Both the position numbers and the translations under genes were made by a program. A stretch of DNA of 64,000 nt from Poecilobothrus nobilitatus (Eukaryota; Arthropoda; Insecta; Diptera; Dolichopodidae): positions 253,185,597 to 253,249,596 of the forward strand of contig OX352772.1 of the NCBI GenBank assembly GCA_947095535.1. The letters are read 5' to 3'. Under the pieces are notes generated by a model. The model had not been told where the DNA came from. It did not search any database and saw nothing but the letters and a program-made list of their open reading frames with translations. Positions 1-12,640 of the stretch are shown here, piece after piece. Position 1 is the stretch's first letter. Each line of letters opens with the position of its first letter.

Positions 1-840
1 ATAATTTAGTTAAAATTAAAATTAAATTGTACCACTTAAATTAACCGAGCTTGAAAAAAATGATTATTAATATTAATATTTTTCTTTGAGCAATGGTTTA
101 TAACAACTTTCAACAGTTTTTAAGTCACTAAACTCACTAAAAGCAAAATTTACCACCAGAAATTAATTAATTTAATTTACGGTAATAACTATGGTAGTAT
201 TAAAAATTGAGCGAATTGAGCGTCAAAGAAGAACATTAACATCCATCATACGGGTGGAAGGGAGAAAGATATATAATTGTTTTGTTTACCACAATTTGAT
301 ATTAAGAAGAAGTAAAAAAAATATTTAAATTAATGTAAACAAACCCAACCTAGTTCGTTTAATTACAAATTATAATTTAAACATTCCGAAAAAATAAAAA
401 TTATATAAACTTGTTATTCAAAAGAATAAAAATCAAATTGTATATTGTAAAAATCAAAATATATTTTTTCTTTCTTTATTTGTTGTGAAAAAAAAAATTA
501 ATGTGGAAAAAAAAATTTATATGGAAGAAAAAAAAATTTATGTTTAATAAAGTAAATTAAAAGAAAGAAAAATACTTACCTGCCGCCATTGTAATGCAAC
601 CATAAAAAAATAACATTAAAAAAATAAAAAGGATTCAAATTAAAAATTAATTTCATCACAGCATTATTGAATTATTTTGAGTGACAAAAAAACAAACCAA
701 AAAAATTAAAAAAAATTTACCTTGTTTAAGTTTGATATTTAAAAGAAATAAATAAAATTAAAAACAAGTTAAAAGGCCAATTTTTTTTCTGAAATAGAAG
801 TGCTGTCCCTTCGAAGGTCGAGTGAGTAGTAAATAATTTT
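1..840. other. AT-rich stretch without a recognisable gene
   Basis: Runs of A and T dominate. No frame gives a recognisable protein. The only signal I would note is a possible short minus-strand first exon at 574-589, listed separately. Confidence refers to the absence of a clear gene. Confidence 0.6.
574..589 (-). other. Possible minus-strand start codon plus splice donor
   Basis: On the minus strand an ATG at 589-587 is followed by GCG GCA G and then a consensus donor GTAAGT at 579-574. A short first coding exon of the form M-A-A with a phase-1 donor would fit this. No partner acceptor or downstream exon is visible, so this may be chance. Confidence 0.22.
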
Positions 841-1660
841 AAAAGACATACCGGGGGTAATATGTCAAACAGATGATATTTTAGTTTTCGGCCCTACCAT
901 AGAAATGCACTATAAAACATTACGGCAAGTGTTACATAGACTAAAAGAAAATGGAGCGACACTGAAATGCGAAATTGGACTAACAGAATTGAAATTCCTG
1001 GGCCATCAGATAAATGGAACCGGAATTCAGCCTAGTGATTCAAAAATTCAAGCAATCAACCAGTATCCAAAATCAAGAAACATAACAGAACTAAAAAGAT
1101 TTTTAGGTAGGGTAAATTTTTTGAATAAAAATATACCCTTCATTACGAAAATCAGTCAACCTTTGAACGAAATGGTATGAAAAGACATCAATTTCCATTG
1201 TGAAAGTTCATAAGAAATGTTATTTGCTAAATTAAAAGAAAAATTCAAGCAATCAACCAGTATCCAAAAGCAAGAAACATAACAGAACTAAAAAGATTTT
1301 TAGGTACGGTAAATTTTTTGAATAAAAATATACCCTTCATTACGAACATCAGTCAACCTTTGAACGAAATGGTATGAAAAGACATCAATTTCCATTGTGA
1401 AAGTTCATAAGAAAAGTTATTTGCTAAATTAAAAGAAATGATTACTAAATCACCAATTCTGAAGTTATTCAATCCAAAACATAAAACAATTATTTCTTCT
1501 GATTCATCAGTCGTATTACAAATAAACGAAAACGACATACTTCGTCCAGTAGCCTACGCTTCTTAAGAACGTTGTGACAAGTAGAAAAAGGATACGTTCA
1601 AATAGAAAAGGAAGCCTTGGCAACCACATGGGCCGTTTGTGAGAAATTCGCGGAATCCGT
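841..1660 (+). pseudogene. Ty3/Gypsy retrotransposon pol fragment (RT end to RNase H start)
   Basis: The translation around 870-890 reads TDDILVFG, an altered form of the YxDDILV catalytic motif of Ty3/Gypsy reverse transcriptase. It is followed by the typical KCE..LKFLGH and ELKRFLG motifs up to 1180. After a duplicated block, the frame from 1437 reads into the start of an RNase H domain (SDSS, RPVAYAS, KEALA). Stops and frameshifts occur at about 1180 and 1565 and the gene lacks both ends, so it is dead. No LTRs, protease or integrase are visible nearby. Assignment to Ty3/Gypsy is secure at superfamily level only. Confidence 0.85.
1043..1436. repeat. 197-bp tandem duplication inside the Gypsy fragment
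   Basis: The block 1043-1239 is repeated at 1240-1436 with few differences; ATTCAAGCAATCAACC starts at 1046 and again at 1243. It duplicates the end of the RT domain. Because 197 is not a multiple of three, it also breaks the frame. Confidence 0.9.
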
Positions 1661-1827
1661 TATTTCAAAGAATTAGAAAAAGTAGTTATGATTTTTTTTA
1701 TTCCTTTAGCTGAAAAAAATAGCACTAATACTAACCTAGTTTCAGTTTATGCATTCTCTACCTACATAAAAATAAAAATAATGACAGCAATAAACTTAAA
1801 ATCTTCAATCATAACTGCAGTGGTATG

Positions 1828-2889
1828 AAAGGTAAGCTAAAAAAACTATATGTTGATGCTCATTCCTGTGAATTCAACGTATTAGCTATTATCGAAACTT
1901 GGATAAATGATTCCTTCAAAAACTAAAAAATACTGGGCAGTAATTGACCGATTTACAGAGAAGACAGGGATTATAGTTCTGCAAACTGTTCCCGTGGAGG
2001 CGGTGTTCTTCTGTCCAGTACTCCATTGCATACTAGGACCTCTCACTAATTCGATCACAAATTTATAAAAATGAGGTAAAAATTGTTTATACGTTAGAAT
2101 CGTTTATTTTCCGCATACTGGCGGATATCATAATATTATATCAAAATTGAATGAAGATGATTCAATATGCATTTTTTGGGATTTCAATCATCCTTCACCA
2201 TATTTTACAGTAGACGATTCTGATAATTTGCTACTACCAATTAACTTTAATGACGAAATTGATTTCGATATTATTAGTGAGTTCTATGGTAACGACTTAC
2301 AGCAAATTATCAGACCTTCAAAAAAAAATAATAAGTGGTTGGATCTTGCACTTTCTAATGCTTATGATAAAGTGGAAATGAAGCTCGCTAATGATACAGC
2401 TAATTTATTCTCCAAGTCACCTCATCATAACGCACTCATCTTGGAATTTTCTTCCCTTACGCCACTTCTTGCTAAGTCTTACAATAATGATATTGGTTAT
2501 TGATTGGAACGAACTGTTGACACAACGGAACATTGACTCAACAGTATCTCTTTTCTATATGAAAGTATTTCATATGATCAACTCCTTTGAAACTACAATA
2601 CGTAAAAAAGATAAAACCACAGAACCGTGGCTTAACGGAGAACTTAGGACTTTGCGTAATCAGTGCAATAAACTTTATAAGAAAATGAAACTTACAAAGG
2701 AGCCTGACACTAATTTGCTGAACATGCACAAGGATCTCGCTTAGAATTTAAACATAAATCAAATTTGGCATACGACAATTATGTATCTGAGATCGGTATT
2801 AAATTAATTACGGATCCAAAAAAGTTTTTTGACTTTGTTCATACAACACGAAAGACTTGTGGATATCCAAACTCTATGTCTAAAGGCAA
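1828..2889 (+). pseudogene. LINE ORF2 fragment, endonuclease domain and linker
   Basis: Frames on the plus strand read CEFNVLAIIETW, then GGGVLLSS, then WLDLALSNA, in the order expected for the APE-type endonuclease of a non-LTR retrotransposon. Downstream pieces (NYVSEIGIKLITDPKKFF) match the linker ahead of the reverse transcriptase. At least three frameshifts and stops are present, and the RT itself is missing; the copy ends abruptly at about 2889 in a T-run. The longest open piece, 2147-2503, is a part of this and not a separate gene. The clade is probably Jockey/CR1-like, which is uncertain. Confidence 0.75.
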
Positions 2890-2967
2890 GGTTTTTTTTT
2901 TTCATTATCGTATTTTATAAATTCAGATTACATTAATTATTTTTTTATATAAAGTGTTGATTAATAC

Positions 2968-3092
2968 AAGTTTTTTTTAAATAAACTAAAACTATAAATT
3001 TAAATTTAATCCACATATGACCACATATGTTTTTTTTTTTTTAAATAAACTAAGACTAATTTAAATTTAATCCACATGTGACTACATGTTTA
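2968..3092. repeat. Two-copy tandem repeat, about 62 bp
   Basis: A T-run followed by AAATAAACTAA and TTTAATCCACAT is present twice in direct orientation, the second copy slightly diverged. Each copy contains a short near-palindrome around CACATATG or CACATGTG. Confidence 0.7.
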
Positions 3093-3239
3093 AATAGAAT
3101 ACAACACCTAATATAACAGATAACATTTCTTCGCCTTTCACTTTATTTTATATTATTTTTTTTTTTAACTTTCTAACACAAATATTTTAATTCGGGTTTT
3201 AAACGTAGGTAGATTCGCAATCTGTTTAAGACTTTCCGG

Positions 3240-5800
3240 AAGTTATATGCTTATTAACAATTATACAGCCCATTATTACTTTGGATATTTGTACGAAACA
3301 ATGATAAATAATAGTTCGCTTTGTTAAGTGTATTGCGGTTATGAATGTCAATCAATCTATTCAAGATAAAATTATGCTTTATATCATTATTTACAATCTT
3401 GAAAGCCAGCACATATAGCTCATATTTACAAATTTTTGCTAAACTAAAATATTGGGAAGAATATAGTAAACTTGTTGGATGTTGAGTCGGGTACCGATTA
3501 ATTATCTTTATGCTTTTTTTATGTAATATGTCTAACTTGTTCAAATAATCTTGGGCAGCTCTTCCCCAGATTGGGTTTAGATAACAAATGTGAGATTTTA
3601 TATAGGAATTGTAGATCGTGTATAGAGCTTTGTTAGATTAAAAAGTTTTTCAATCTATGCAGGATAAATATGTATGGCGCTATTCTTTTTATTACATAAT
3701 CGATGTGATTGCTCCAGTTAAGTTTATAATCTAAATTTAAACCTAAATAATTAAAGTTTTTGACAAATTAAATTTTTTCATTTCTAAAGGGAATATTTGT
3801 ACCTAAGTTCCATGGTTTATTGGCAAAAAGAATTATTTTTATTTTCTTAATGTTTAGACTGATCCTATGTTTATTTAACCACTCTTGAATGACATTAAGA
3901 TCATTTTGCATTGAAGTTTTTGTAATTTCTTCACTATTTTCAGAGTACTTTAAGACCGCATCATCAACATACAGCTGTATTTCCCCTTTTAGTTGGAAAG
4001 TTTCAGCAATAAGATTTCATAGTCCACACAATCAAATGCTTTTTCCAAATCAAGGAAGACACAGCTGATATATTTTTTCCTGTCAATACTTTTTGATATG
4101 AAACCTGTTAGATTTAGACAAGCAGCTGTGGTGTTAGATTTTTATTGAAAACCAAACTACTGTTCACTCAAGATATTATTAGAGTAAAAAAAGTTGGATA
4201 ATTTATTCTTTATCACAATTTCAAAAATATTTGAAATTGCCGGGAGAATAGAAATAGGCCTGTACTTTGAGCAGTCAGTTTTTTTTTCCGTCTTTATAAA
4301 TAGGAGTTATAATTGCAGTTTTGAGTTTTTTTTGGAAAAATGCCGTTACTAAATGATTTATTAATTAATTTAACAAATATAGGGACTAATCGGTCCGCGA
4401 AACGTTTGATTAATTTCGTAGAAATATTGTCGATTCCTGTAGCTGCTGCAGCATTTAATGAGCTAATAGCCGTGCTTACTTCTTCGAGATTCGTTGGAGT
4501 TAATTGGAATTCTGAAGGTAGTGTACGACTGAATTGGCTTAAATAAACATGATCAATAATTGTATTACATATGTTTATTTCCATTGACAAAGAAATTATT
4601 GAAACGTTCTAAAATGTGTTTTGGATTATATAGCATTTTCTCATTCTGGCATAGAATTTTATCTTGTTTTTTTGAAACGGGTGTATCAGTATTAAGTATA
4701 ATCTCCTTATATAAATTCCAAAGGTTTTTTGTATCACTCGGATATAAAGGGATTTTGTCCGAGCAATATTTTTTTTTGCCTCAGTAACTAATTTTTTAAC
4801 TCTATCTCTATATTGAATCTATAAGTTGTTAAGTTGTTAATATGAGTATTATTCACGTGTTTTTTCTTATATTTAAAAAAAGAATCTCTGATTTTCATAA
4901 CACATAAAATCTCTTCAGTTATCCATATCTTTTTTTTTAACATTTTTTATTTATTAAAGCAGAGAGATTATCAATGATTTGATCAACATCATTGTATGAT
5001 TCAGATTTTAGCCAGAAATCATTGTTAGTAATTGGTGTAGTTTAAAACAGTTTTGTATTGAATATTATTACAATTATTATTTTTTTTATGATTTGTACTG
5101 ATTAAAAGCATTTGATGATCAGATAAAGAACAATCTAAGACATGTAAATTATATTTTTTGTCTATAATGTTAGTTAGAAAATGATCAATTATTGTTTTAG
5201 ATTGTAATCCAAATCTGGTACCCAAAGTTTCAAAAATCTTATTGCTGATAAAGAAACCATTACTTAGCAGCATATCTTTATATATAAGACTATATCCGGA
5301 TTGTTTATATTTAGCAAGGCAAGATTGAAATCAGCTACTATTATATAGATCTTTTGTAGTTGGAAGTCAATTCATCGATTCTATTAATAAAGTTAGTGGA
5401 ACGTGTTTCGTGCGATCTATATATGCCAACAATATTAAAGTTTTGCTTCATTAGCTTAATACCTAATATTTTGCTATTGTCAAATTCCTCAGTAATAGTA
5501 ATATTACTAGCATAGTCATTTTTTATATAGATAGCGATTCCACCATATGGTTTGTCTCTATTCTGATTCGATTCCACCATATGGTTTGTCTCGATTCCAC
5601 CATATGGTTTGTCTCTATATGAAATATGAATCATATCCTGAGAGATTGAAAAAATTATTCTCAGAAGAAAGTAGCCCTATTTTAGTTAGAACAATTACAT
5701 TTAAAATTCTCGATTAATGTTTCTAATTCAAAAATTTTTTTTCTTAAACTTTGTATGTTTAAGTACAAAATATTAAAATTATTTTAATATTTTATACTCA
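3240..5800 (-). pseudogene. LINE ORF2 (endonuclease plus reverse transcriptase), decayed
   Basis: Read on the minus strand from about 5800 to 3240. The endonuclease begins NILYLNIQSL near 5780, passes YGGIAIYIKN near 5560 and CSLSDHQMLL near 5120. The linker and RT start (AAAATGIDNIS) lie near 4440, the catalytic YVDD codons are at 3971-3960, and the C-terminal region is 3544-3254. Domain order is complete but frameshifts and stops separate every block, so no product is expected. There is no RNase H domain. The RT and endonuclease style suits the CR1/Jockey group. The fragments at 4294-4590, 5025-5273 and 5341-5634 all belong to this one gene. Confidence 0.85.
5535..5616. repeat. Three-copy short tandem repeat within LINE endonuclease
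   Basis: GATTCCACCATATGGTTTGT occurs three times in direct orientation. In the LINE reading frame it repeats the NxPYGG-type motif, so this copy has a locally expanded endonuclease segment. Confidence 0.85.
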
Positions 5801-5899
5801 TTGAATTATGATCGTAATTTAGGTAATGAGCCACCTTCAAATGGCTTTCTACGTTTTCTATTTCATCTAAGTACATATAGAGTATAAAGTAATAATTTG

Positions 5900-6765
5900 T
5901 ATAGCATGGGTTAAAATTAACAGTTGTAATCTGTCAAGATTAATATTTATTATATTTTTATGTAATATTAAATTTAACAGCTGACCAAAAAAAAAAAGAG
6001 TAGTAGAAGATTGATATTTATGTTTATATTTATTATTTTTTTATATAGTATTATAATGTTTTTATATAATATCATAGGTGGATAATTTGAAAAAGAATTA
6101 ATAAGTGAATTACACTTATTCGTAAATATGTATAATAATGTAGAAAATTTTAAAATATATAACATAAAAATATGACCAATGTATAATTGTTTAAAATTAG
6201 TGTTTAAAATTGTAAAGTTGAACTTTAATTGATAATTTTGAAAAAAAAAATGAATAAGTGAATATGAAAATGTAAAAAAATTTGAAATATATAAAATGTA
6301 AATATGACCGACGTGTAATTGTTTAAGCTTAATTTTTAAAGTTGAATAGTTTAAAGTTAATGGATAAGAATTTAGTCTGAAAGTGCAAAATATAATTTTA
6401 GGAGTTATTAAAATTGTAAAATAGATGTAGTTTATATAAAATTTATCTGTTGTTGTTGGGATATAAATTGCAATTAAATATATAAGAAATAATAAATTAC
6501 GTTTAAGATGTTAGTTGACCAATTGTTTATAAAGGAGTTAGATTGTATACTGTATAAAACTGAATTTGCTGATTTTGACAAATTGTTTGCTATGAGATAT
6601 AAATTAAATAAAGAATTATGTAGATATAAAACAGTAAAAAAAAAAAAGATCTAAAAGAATGTTATAGGTTATGTTAATTAAAGTTGTTGTTGTAATTGGA
6701 ATGTAAAAATAGAAAGAACAAATTACTATTATAATATTATAGGCTATGTTAATTGTTGTTTTTTA
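5900..6765. other. AT-rich spacer with degenerate ~160-bp duplication
   Basis: No gene is supported. Blocks at about 6070 and 6229 share GATAATTT, AATAAGTGAAT and ATATGACC motifs in the same order, suggesting an old tandem duplication of about 160 bp. Confidence 0.5.
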
Positions 6766-7691
6766 GCACATTTCCAAAAAAATTTTGAAAAAAGTACCTA
6801 TTATTTTCACTCTGTCCGTCCGTCTCTCCGTCCGTTTACAAAACTTCTACACCATTAAAGATAGAGAAAAAAAATTTCAACCATGGGTAGGTCGCATAAC
6901 TTTTTCATGTAGCCCCATCCATCAGGGAACTACAGCCCGCCCCTCAAACTTTTAAAAAGCCCTATTTTTAAACGCATATATTTCATGTTCCGCTTAACAT
7001 TTTTTCTATATGAAAAGGCCATTAGACGGAAATTTTCTTTACCTTTATAAATCAATATCAAAATAATATATAATTTTTAAATTTAGTATTTAAATTTACC
7101 GTTATGTGAAAACCAAATTTTGCATGCATTTTTTAGCTTCATAACTCCGGCAAGCTTTTAGATAAAGGCTTGAAATTTTGAGACAAGAAAGAACTTTAGG
7201 AATTAATATAAGTTTGCTCAGAAAATTTTTTTGCACCACCCCCTGGTTATGAGCTATTAGGGGTCAAAATTGAAATTTTGCTATTTTTAAACACCTGTAA
7301 CTTAGGCACCTGTACACATTTTTCTTCGGCAAGACAAAAAAATTAAAGCTCCAATAATATATTTTTATGTGTGTTAATGGTTTTTTTTAATTGTATAGGG
7401 TTCCAAAGTTACAGCCCCCCAAAATTGAAAAAAAGCCCTATTTTCAGATATATATATCTCGGCCTTTGCGTAATAGTTTTGCAATATAAAACCGTCAGAA
7501 GACCAACAATTTTATTATCTACATAAAAAAATATCAAAATTATGCAATATGCAATTTACTATTTAAATTTTCCGTTATGCTAAAACCAAATTTTCCATAA
7601 TATTTCTTTTTTCATAACTCCGGCACGCTTTGAGATAGGAATCTGAAATTTTGAGATAAGAAAGAACTTTTAGAATTAGTATAAGTTTTCA
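6766..7691 (+). repeat. Family B non-coding repeat, left part of a copy split by a LINE
   Basis: This copy starts with the subterminal motif GCACATTTCC, followed by a CCGTCCGT run and by two related internal blocks around ACCGTTATGTGAAAACC-type text. It is interrupted after ATAAGTTTTCA at 7681-7691 and continues at 14306. With the LINE removed it is about 1.27 kb, matching the copies at 40826 and 42431. It has no coding content. Structure suggests a Helentron-derived non-autonomous element (see findings). Confidence 0.8.
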
Positions 7692-7951
7692 TAAGGGTAC
7701 GGTTAATCATCTATACTCCTCCAAGCGGTGTACCCGGGCAACGCTACCTGCCATCCCCAAATTCTTCAATACTTTTTGGATACAGGTCAACGGCTGATTA
7801 TAGATGTACACTCAAGCCAAGGTGTGAAAGAAAACCGTGCCGAGGGCTGCATGGTACCAGGTGTATAAAGGTGGTATCGCTAACGGTCTCCTTGGGGCAC
7901 GAGGCGCCACCCCATTGTAATTAGCCTTGCATATGTACGGGAGCTCTGCAT

Positions 7952-9298
7952 ATGTCGACCGTTATTTCTCGCCATACTCGTGGGAACAAAATGAAAAGTT
8001 CAAAAATTCAAAAAAAAAACATAAACTCATCTTCTGAGGATGAGTTACTTGACTCCAGCCAGGAGACAATTATTGGTACCAGCCATAGTACCCCTGTAGA
8101 CATCAAACCAGGAACCAGCCGGGTTCCTCGAATAATCAGCCAAACACGTGTTGGTGGAGGAAGCACCAGCCAAAGTGCTCCAAAACCATCAGCGCCCAGT
8201 GTTGGTGGAGGAAGCACCAGCCAGAGTGCTCCAAAACCATCAGGGGTTAGTGGTAGTGGAAGTACTAAGAGCGGTGCTCCCACTACAACGAGCAAAATAA
8301 ATAGAGGCCTCGGATCCGCTTTCAGGAAACAATACCAGAAGGCTAAATTCATATTGGGCAAGATAGCCCAGAATGAAGCCAAAGGTGTTGTTCACGAAAG
8401 GGATCTAGAGGACAAAAGGCGATACAGCGAGGTTGTGCGAGCGTATGAGTCGCGCAACTCAGGTAAAGACTCGTCCTCGAAAAGAAATAGGTCGAAAGAT
8501 GTACCCAGTCCGGGTTCAGAGAGAACTAAGGTGCCGAGAACGAGTCTCTACAGCAGTTCGAAAGCTGCAGCACATAAAAATTACAATGACATTGTAAAAG
8601 ATAGTTTATGTGTTGCAGTTGTCAACGAAAAAGCCACATATCGTAAAGTATCAAGCGATCTGTGGGTTAAACTTGGGGTGAGGTTGTCCGAAATGGTGAA
8701 TGAGCACATTCTAGGAGGGGCTGGAGGGACTCTTCTGTGCTTTGATTCATCCGAAGTAGTCAGGGGCTACAGGGTAATCCGATGCAAGGATCAGTTCTGT
8801 TTGGATTTCTTTAGCAGCAGCATCGCTAAGCTAGGCGATGCTTGGGAGGAAGCCAAAATTGGCCTAATCCCAGCTAGCGAAATCCCAAGACGACCTAGAG
8901 CCCGCTTCTGGTTGCCTAGGATGGAGATAAGCGGGGAAAAGCTTCTCGAGTGCCTCCGAATCCATAACCCGACGGTTCCAATGGGGAACTGGTCAGTGAT
9001 AGTGAAGGAGAAATCATCCGAAGAACTGTTGAAGAACAGTATATCGTTTCTCCTTCTTATCAGCGAAGAGAGTCTCGAATCCCTGGAGAAGCTGGAGAAC
9101 AAGCTAAGGTTTGGTATACGTCATACCAAACTGAAAATATTTAAGTCAGGTAGTCCAGACGTAGACTACCTTGACGAGGTAAATGGGCTGCTAGAAGAAA
9201 TGTCAGTCGACAAAGAGTCTGCAGCAGAAGCAGTCAGTGGAACAAACGATGCGGGTGGTGCAGATAAATCTAAAGCACTCAAAGTGTGCCTCGGATAA
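7952..9298 (+). CDS. ORF1 protein of LOA/I-like LINE
   Basis: An uninterrupted frame of 448 codons. Residues 1-130 are low-complexity and Ser/Thr/Pro-rich, with a two-copy direct repeat of GGGSTSQSAPKPS at about 69-98. Residues 130-200 are basic and carry nuclear-localisation-like clusters (SSSKRNRSK). Residues 210-410 form a conserved-looking globular region with GVRLSEMV, GYRVIRC, ASEIPRRPRARFWLP and GIRHTKLKIF; this resembles the DUF4780-type region found in fly LINE ORF1 proteins (recalled, not searched). No CCHC knuckles are visible. The stop overlaps the start of ORF2 by 62 bp in another frame. The start is the first ATG after the leader; the next Met is at residue 14. ORF1 proteins bind element RNA. 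Intactness beside a dead ORF2 suggests a fairly recent insertion. Confidence 0.85.
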   Translation: MSTVISRHTRGNKMKSSKIQKKNINSSSEDELLDSSQETIIGTSHSTPVDIKPGTSRVPRIISQTRVGGGSTSQSAPKPSAPSVGGGSTSQSAPKPSGVSGSGSTKSGAPTTTSKINRGLGSAFRKQYQKAKFILGKIAQNEAKGVVHERDLEDKRRYSEVVRAYESRNSGKDSSSKRNRSKDVPSPGSERTKVPRTSLYSSSKAAAHKNYNDIVKDSLCVAVVNEKATYRKVSSDLWVKLGVRLSEMVNEHILGGAGGTLLCFDSSEVVRGYRVIRCKDQFCLDFFSSSIAKLGDAWEEAKIGLIPASEIPRRPRARFWLPRMEISGEKLLECLRIHNPTVPMGNWSVIVKEKSSEELLKNSISFLLLISEESLESLEKLENKLRFGIRHTKLKIFKSGSPDVDYLDEVNGLLEEMSVDKESAAEAVSGTNDAGGADKSKALKVCLG

Positions 9299-10897
9299 TC
9301 TGCTGGTCCTTCTTGGCGAGGAGGGCCTCGACATAGCCCTCAATCAGAAGCCATGGGTTAACGCTTCTAGGATCAGTGGGTTAAACAACGGTAACTACAA
9401 TCTATTCTACAAGAATGGAGGTTTAGAAAAAGGTAAGCCAAGAACTTGTATTCTGGTAAAAAAACACATCAATGCACATCTCTGTTCTAATTTCAGTTAC
9501 GAAGATTTGACAGTTGTCAAACTGAAGATGAAAAACGATGTGAGCATGTACATAGTTCTGTGTACATGCCACATGATGAACTCGCTCCACCCCCCGCTTT
9601 CAGCAGTTGGTAAGTGCCACAGGTGGCAAGCTGATTGTGGGCTGCGATGCTAATGCTCGGCATACCATATGGGGAAGCTCGGAAACAAATGAACGAGGTG
9701 AGTCATTGTTCGATTTTATTCTAAACGCTAACCTTAATATATGCAATAGGGGAAGTACCCCCACATTCACATTCCCAAGCTCGGATAGTTTTTCGGGCTG
9801 GGCGGATGTGATAGACATTACATGTATAGGTACCGATGAAGCCCTAAAAATAGAAAAATGGAGAGTATCGGAGAAGAGATCTTTTTCGGATCACAGCTGG
9901 ATACTCTTCAATGTCAATCATAAGCCTGAAAATCCCCAGCCCTATAGAAATCCTAGAGCTACTAACTGGAGAAAGTTCAGAAAGATAGCAACAAAAAACT
10001 TTTGGTAGTAGCTAACTCAGATATTGTGAATAAGAATGAGTTAGAAAAGAGGACTGACATGTTTACAAAGGCCATGGTGGTCTCATTTAAGGTGTCATGT
10101 CCTGCCAAACGTAGCAAAAAAACATTCCCGGTTTGGTGGAACGAGGATTTAACTAACCTGAGGAAGGAGACTAGAGATGCCTATAACATCCGCTATAAAT
10201 TGAATAATTGGCAACTCTACAAGGACCAACTTAGGAAATATAAGAGAGCAATCCGATTGGCCAAGACACGGTCATGGAAAGATTATTGTGAATCCATAGA
10301 GAAAACTAGGGACTCAGCTAGACTTAGTAGAGTCTTATCCAAAGAACATTCCAATCCATCCTTCCTTAGAACTGTGGAAGGAACATGGACTGACTCAACC
10401 GTTGAAACGTTGGATCTTTTAGTGCGTACTCATTTTCCAGCGTGCACAAAGGACGGTCATGTGATCAACCAAGCGGTTGACACAAAGGTCCGAAGAGGCC
10501 CTGATGAATGGGTCAACTCAGTTATAACGGAGCGAAAGGTTGCCTGGGCAATTGATAATTTTTCTCCATACAAAGCTGCAGGTTTGGATGGTATTTTTCC
10601 AAAAATGCTTCAAGAAATTAAGGAACTTGTGGTTCCCTTAATCACGAAACTATTCAAAAGTAGCCTCTTGCTAGGCCATATTCCTCTGCTATGGAGGCGG
10701 GTGAAGGTGGTCTTTATACCAAAGGTCGGAAAAAGACGTCATGAAACCGCTAAGGACTTTAGACCGATAGACTTAGACTTCATCCTTCTTACTGAAAACT
10801 CCCGAAAGAACACTAGAGTTAGAACTTCGAAGAGTACTAGAGAGTACTCCACTATGTAAGTATCAACATGCTTACTGTAAAGGCAAGTCAACCAAAG
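9237..10897 (+). pseudogene. ORF2 of LOA/I-like LINE, endonuclease and RT start
   Basis: Starts inside ORF1 at 9237. The APE endonuclease begins MRVVQINLKHSK; the usual QEPW motif reads QKPW at 9345-9353, replacing the metal-binding Glu with Lys (codon AAG at 9348-9350). Later motifs VGCDANARH and SDHSW are kept. Frameshifts occur near 9565 and 9605, at about 10000, and near 10775. From 10002 the linker and RT beginning are open (AAGLDGIFPKML, VFIPKVGK), then shift frame into FLLKTPERTLE and YQHAYCKGKST before the insertion at about 10898. ORF2 is therefore inactive for several independent reasons. Confidence 0.88.
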
Positions 10898-11465
10898 TGA
10901 AAAAAAAAAGTACATTATTTTGCTGACTTAAGACTACAAAAAAAATTGCAATTTATTTTTAGTTTTTCCTTTTGTTTTCTCTCTTTTTTCCCTTTTTTTT
11001 ACATTTTTTTTTTTTAAATACATTTAAAAATTATAATGTATGAATTATGAATCATTCAGAGCAATATAAAGAAGCTAAGTTATGCCTTTAGCTTAGTCTT
11101 ACTATTAAAAAAAAAAGATGTAAGATGATACAATAAATTTTTTGTACTTCGTTAAAATTAAATTAATTATGATAGGTACAATAAAGACAAAAGTTATTTT
11201 TATTTTATGTATGTAAAATGAGTCAATGCTTTTAATATGGTTTTTCTTTTTTTGTTTTCTTATTTTTATCACATAATACTTATGCTAAATTTTTATTACT
11301 TTGAGTTTATAGTTAGTTAATTATGTAAAAAAAAAAAAACAAAACAAAGGAAATATTATTGTTAATAAATTATGTCATTTAGAAATAAATTATGTCAATG
11401 TTTTACGATTGTTTAAGAATGTTGTGTAATTTAGATTTGTAAGCATTTTTTGAAATTGTGTCACA

Positions 11466-11997
<532 letters not shown>

Positions 11998-12059
11998 ATC
12001 AATTATATTATTGCAAGCACCCGGTATTATTGTATGTAAATAAATAAGGTTATCATAAT

Positions 12060-12640
12060 TTTTGCTGGAAGATGGTTTGGGACTATCTACTTCTGGTGAA
12101 GTAGAAGAATGATTTTTGGCTATTACTAAGCTAGTGTCATTATCAACTTCCGATGAAGTAGAAGTGCTTTTTTCAGCTATAATTAAGCTAGCGTCATGTA
12201 TACCGTTCAATAAATTTGTTTGTGTGTGTCTTCAACTATTGTTTAGATAATAACTTAATTGTGTAGTGTCTACAGATTTGTTTTTCTCTCCTTTTTACTA
12301 GTTGTTTCGGAACTATTTTTTCTGCACTAATGATGGGAACTCTAAAGTTGTCATAAAAGATTTTCTTTATACGCTGCTGTGTACTTCCAAATGCTACTCC
12401 TTTTAACATGTAAACCGCATTTTCACTATCTGTAGTTCCACCGTTTAACTTGCTATTTTTTGTATATTTGCGGTTGCTAATTTCAGAAGTGGACGTTTTT
12501 TCATTTTGTTTTAAATCGACAGCTTTTAGTTCATCATGTATAGATGGGCAATGAATGGGCGTGTCGGGTGGGGTTAAAGCTGAGGTCTGACTAATTTTAT
12601 TTTCTATGAAAACAAACATATCTTCCCATTTACTGTACAA
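12060..12640 (-). pseudogene. Unrecognised minus-strand coding fragment
   Basis: A 134-codon frame runs from 12640 to 12236 on the minus strand, then a stop, then a further stretch (12210-12060) with a two-copy imperfect repeat of about 20 residues ending SSEVDN/SPEVDS. The protein is polar, with Ser/Thr-rich and Lys-rich parts and no membrane segment. I do not recognise it. Its position within an insertion in a transposon, and its poly-Ser style, make it a candidate LINE ORF1 remnant; this is only a guess. Confidence 0.35.

Noticed and set aside
8008..8382. Minus-strand 124-codon hydrophobic frame
   Set aside because: Antisense of the Ser/Thr/Pro-rich part of LINE ORF1.
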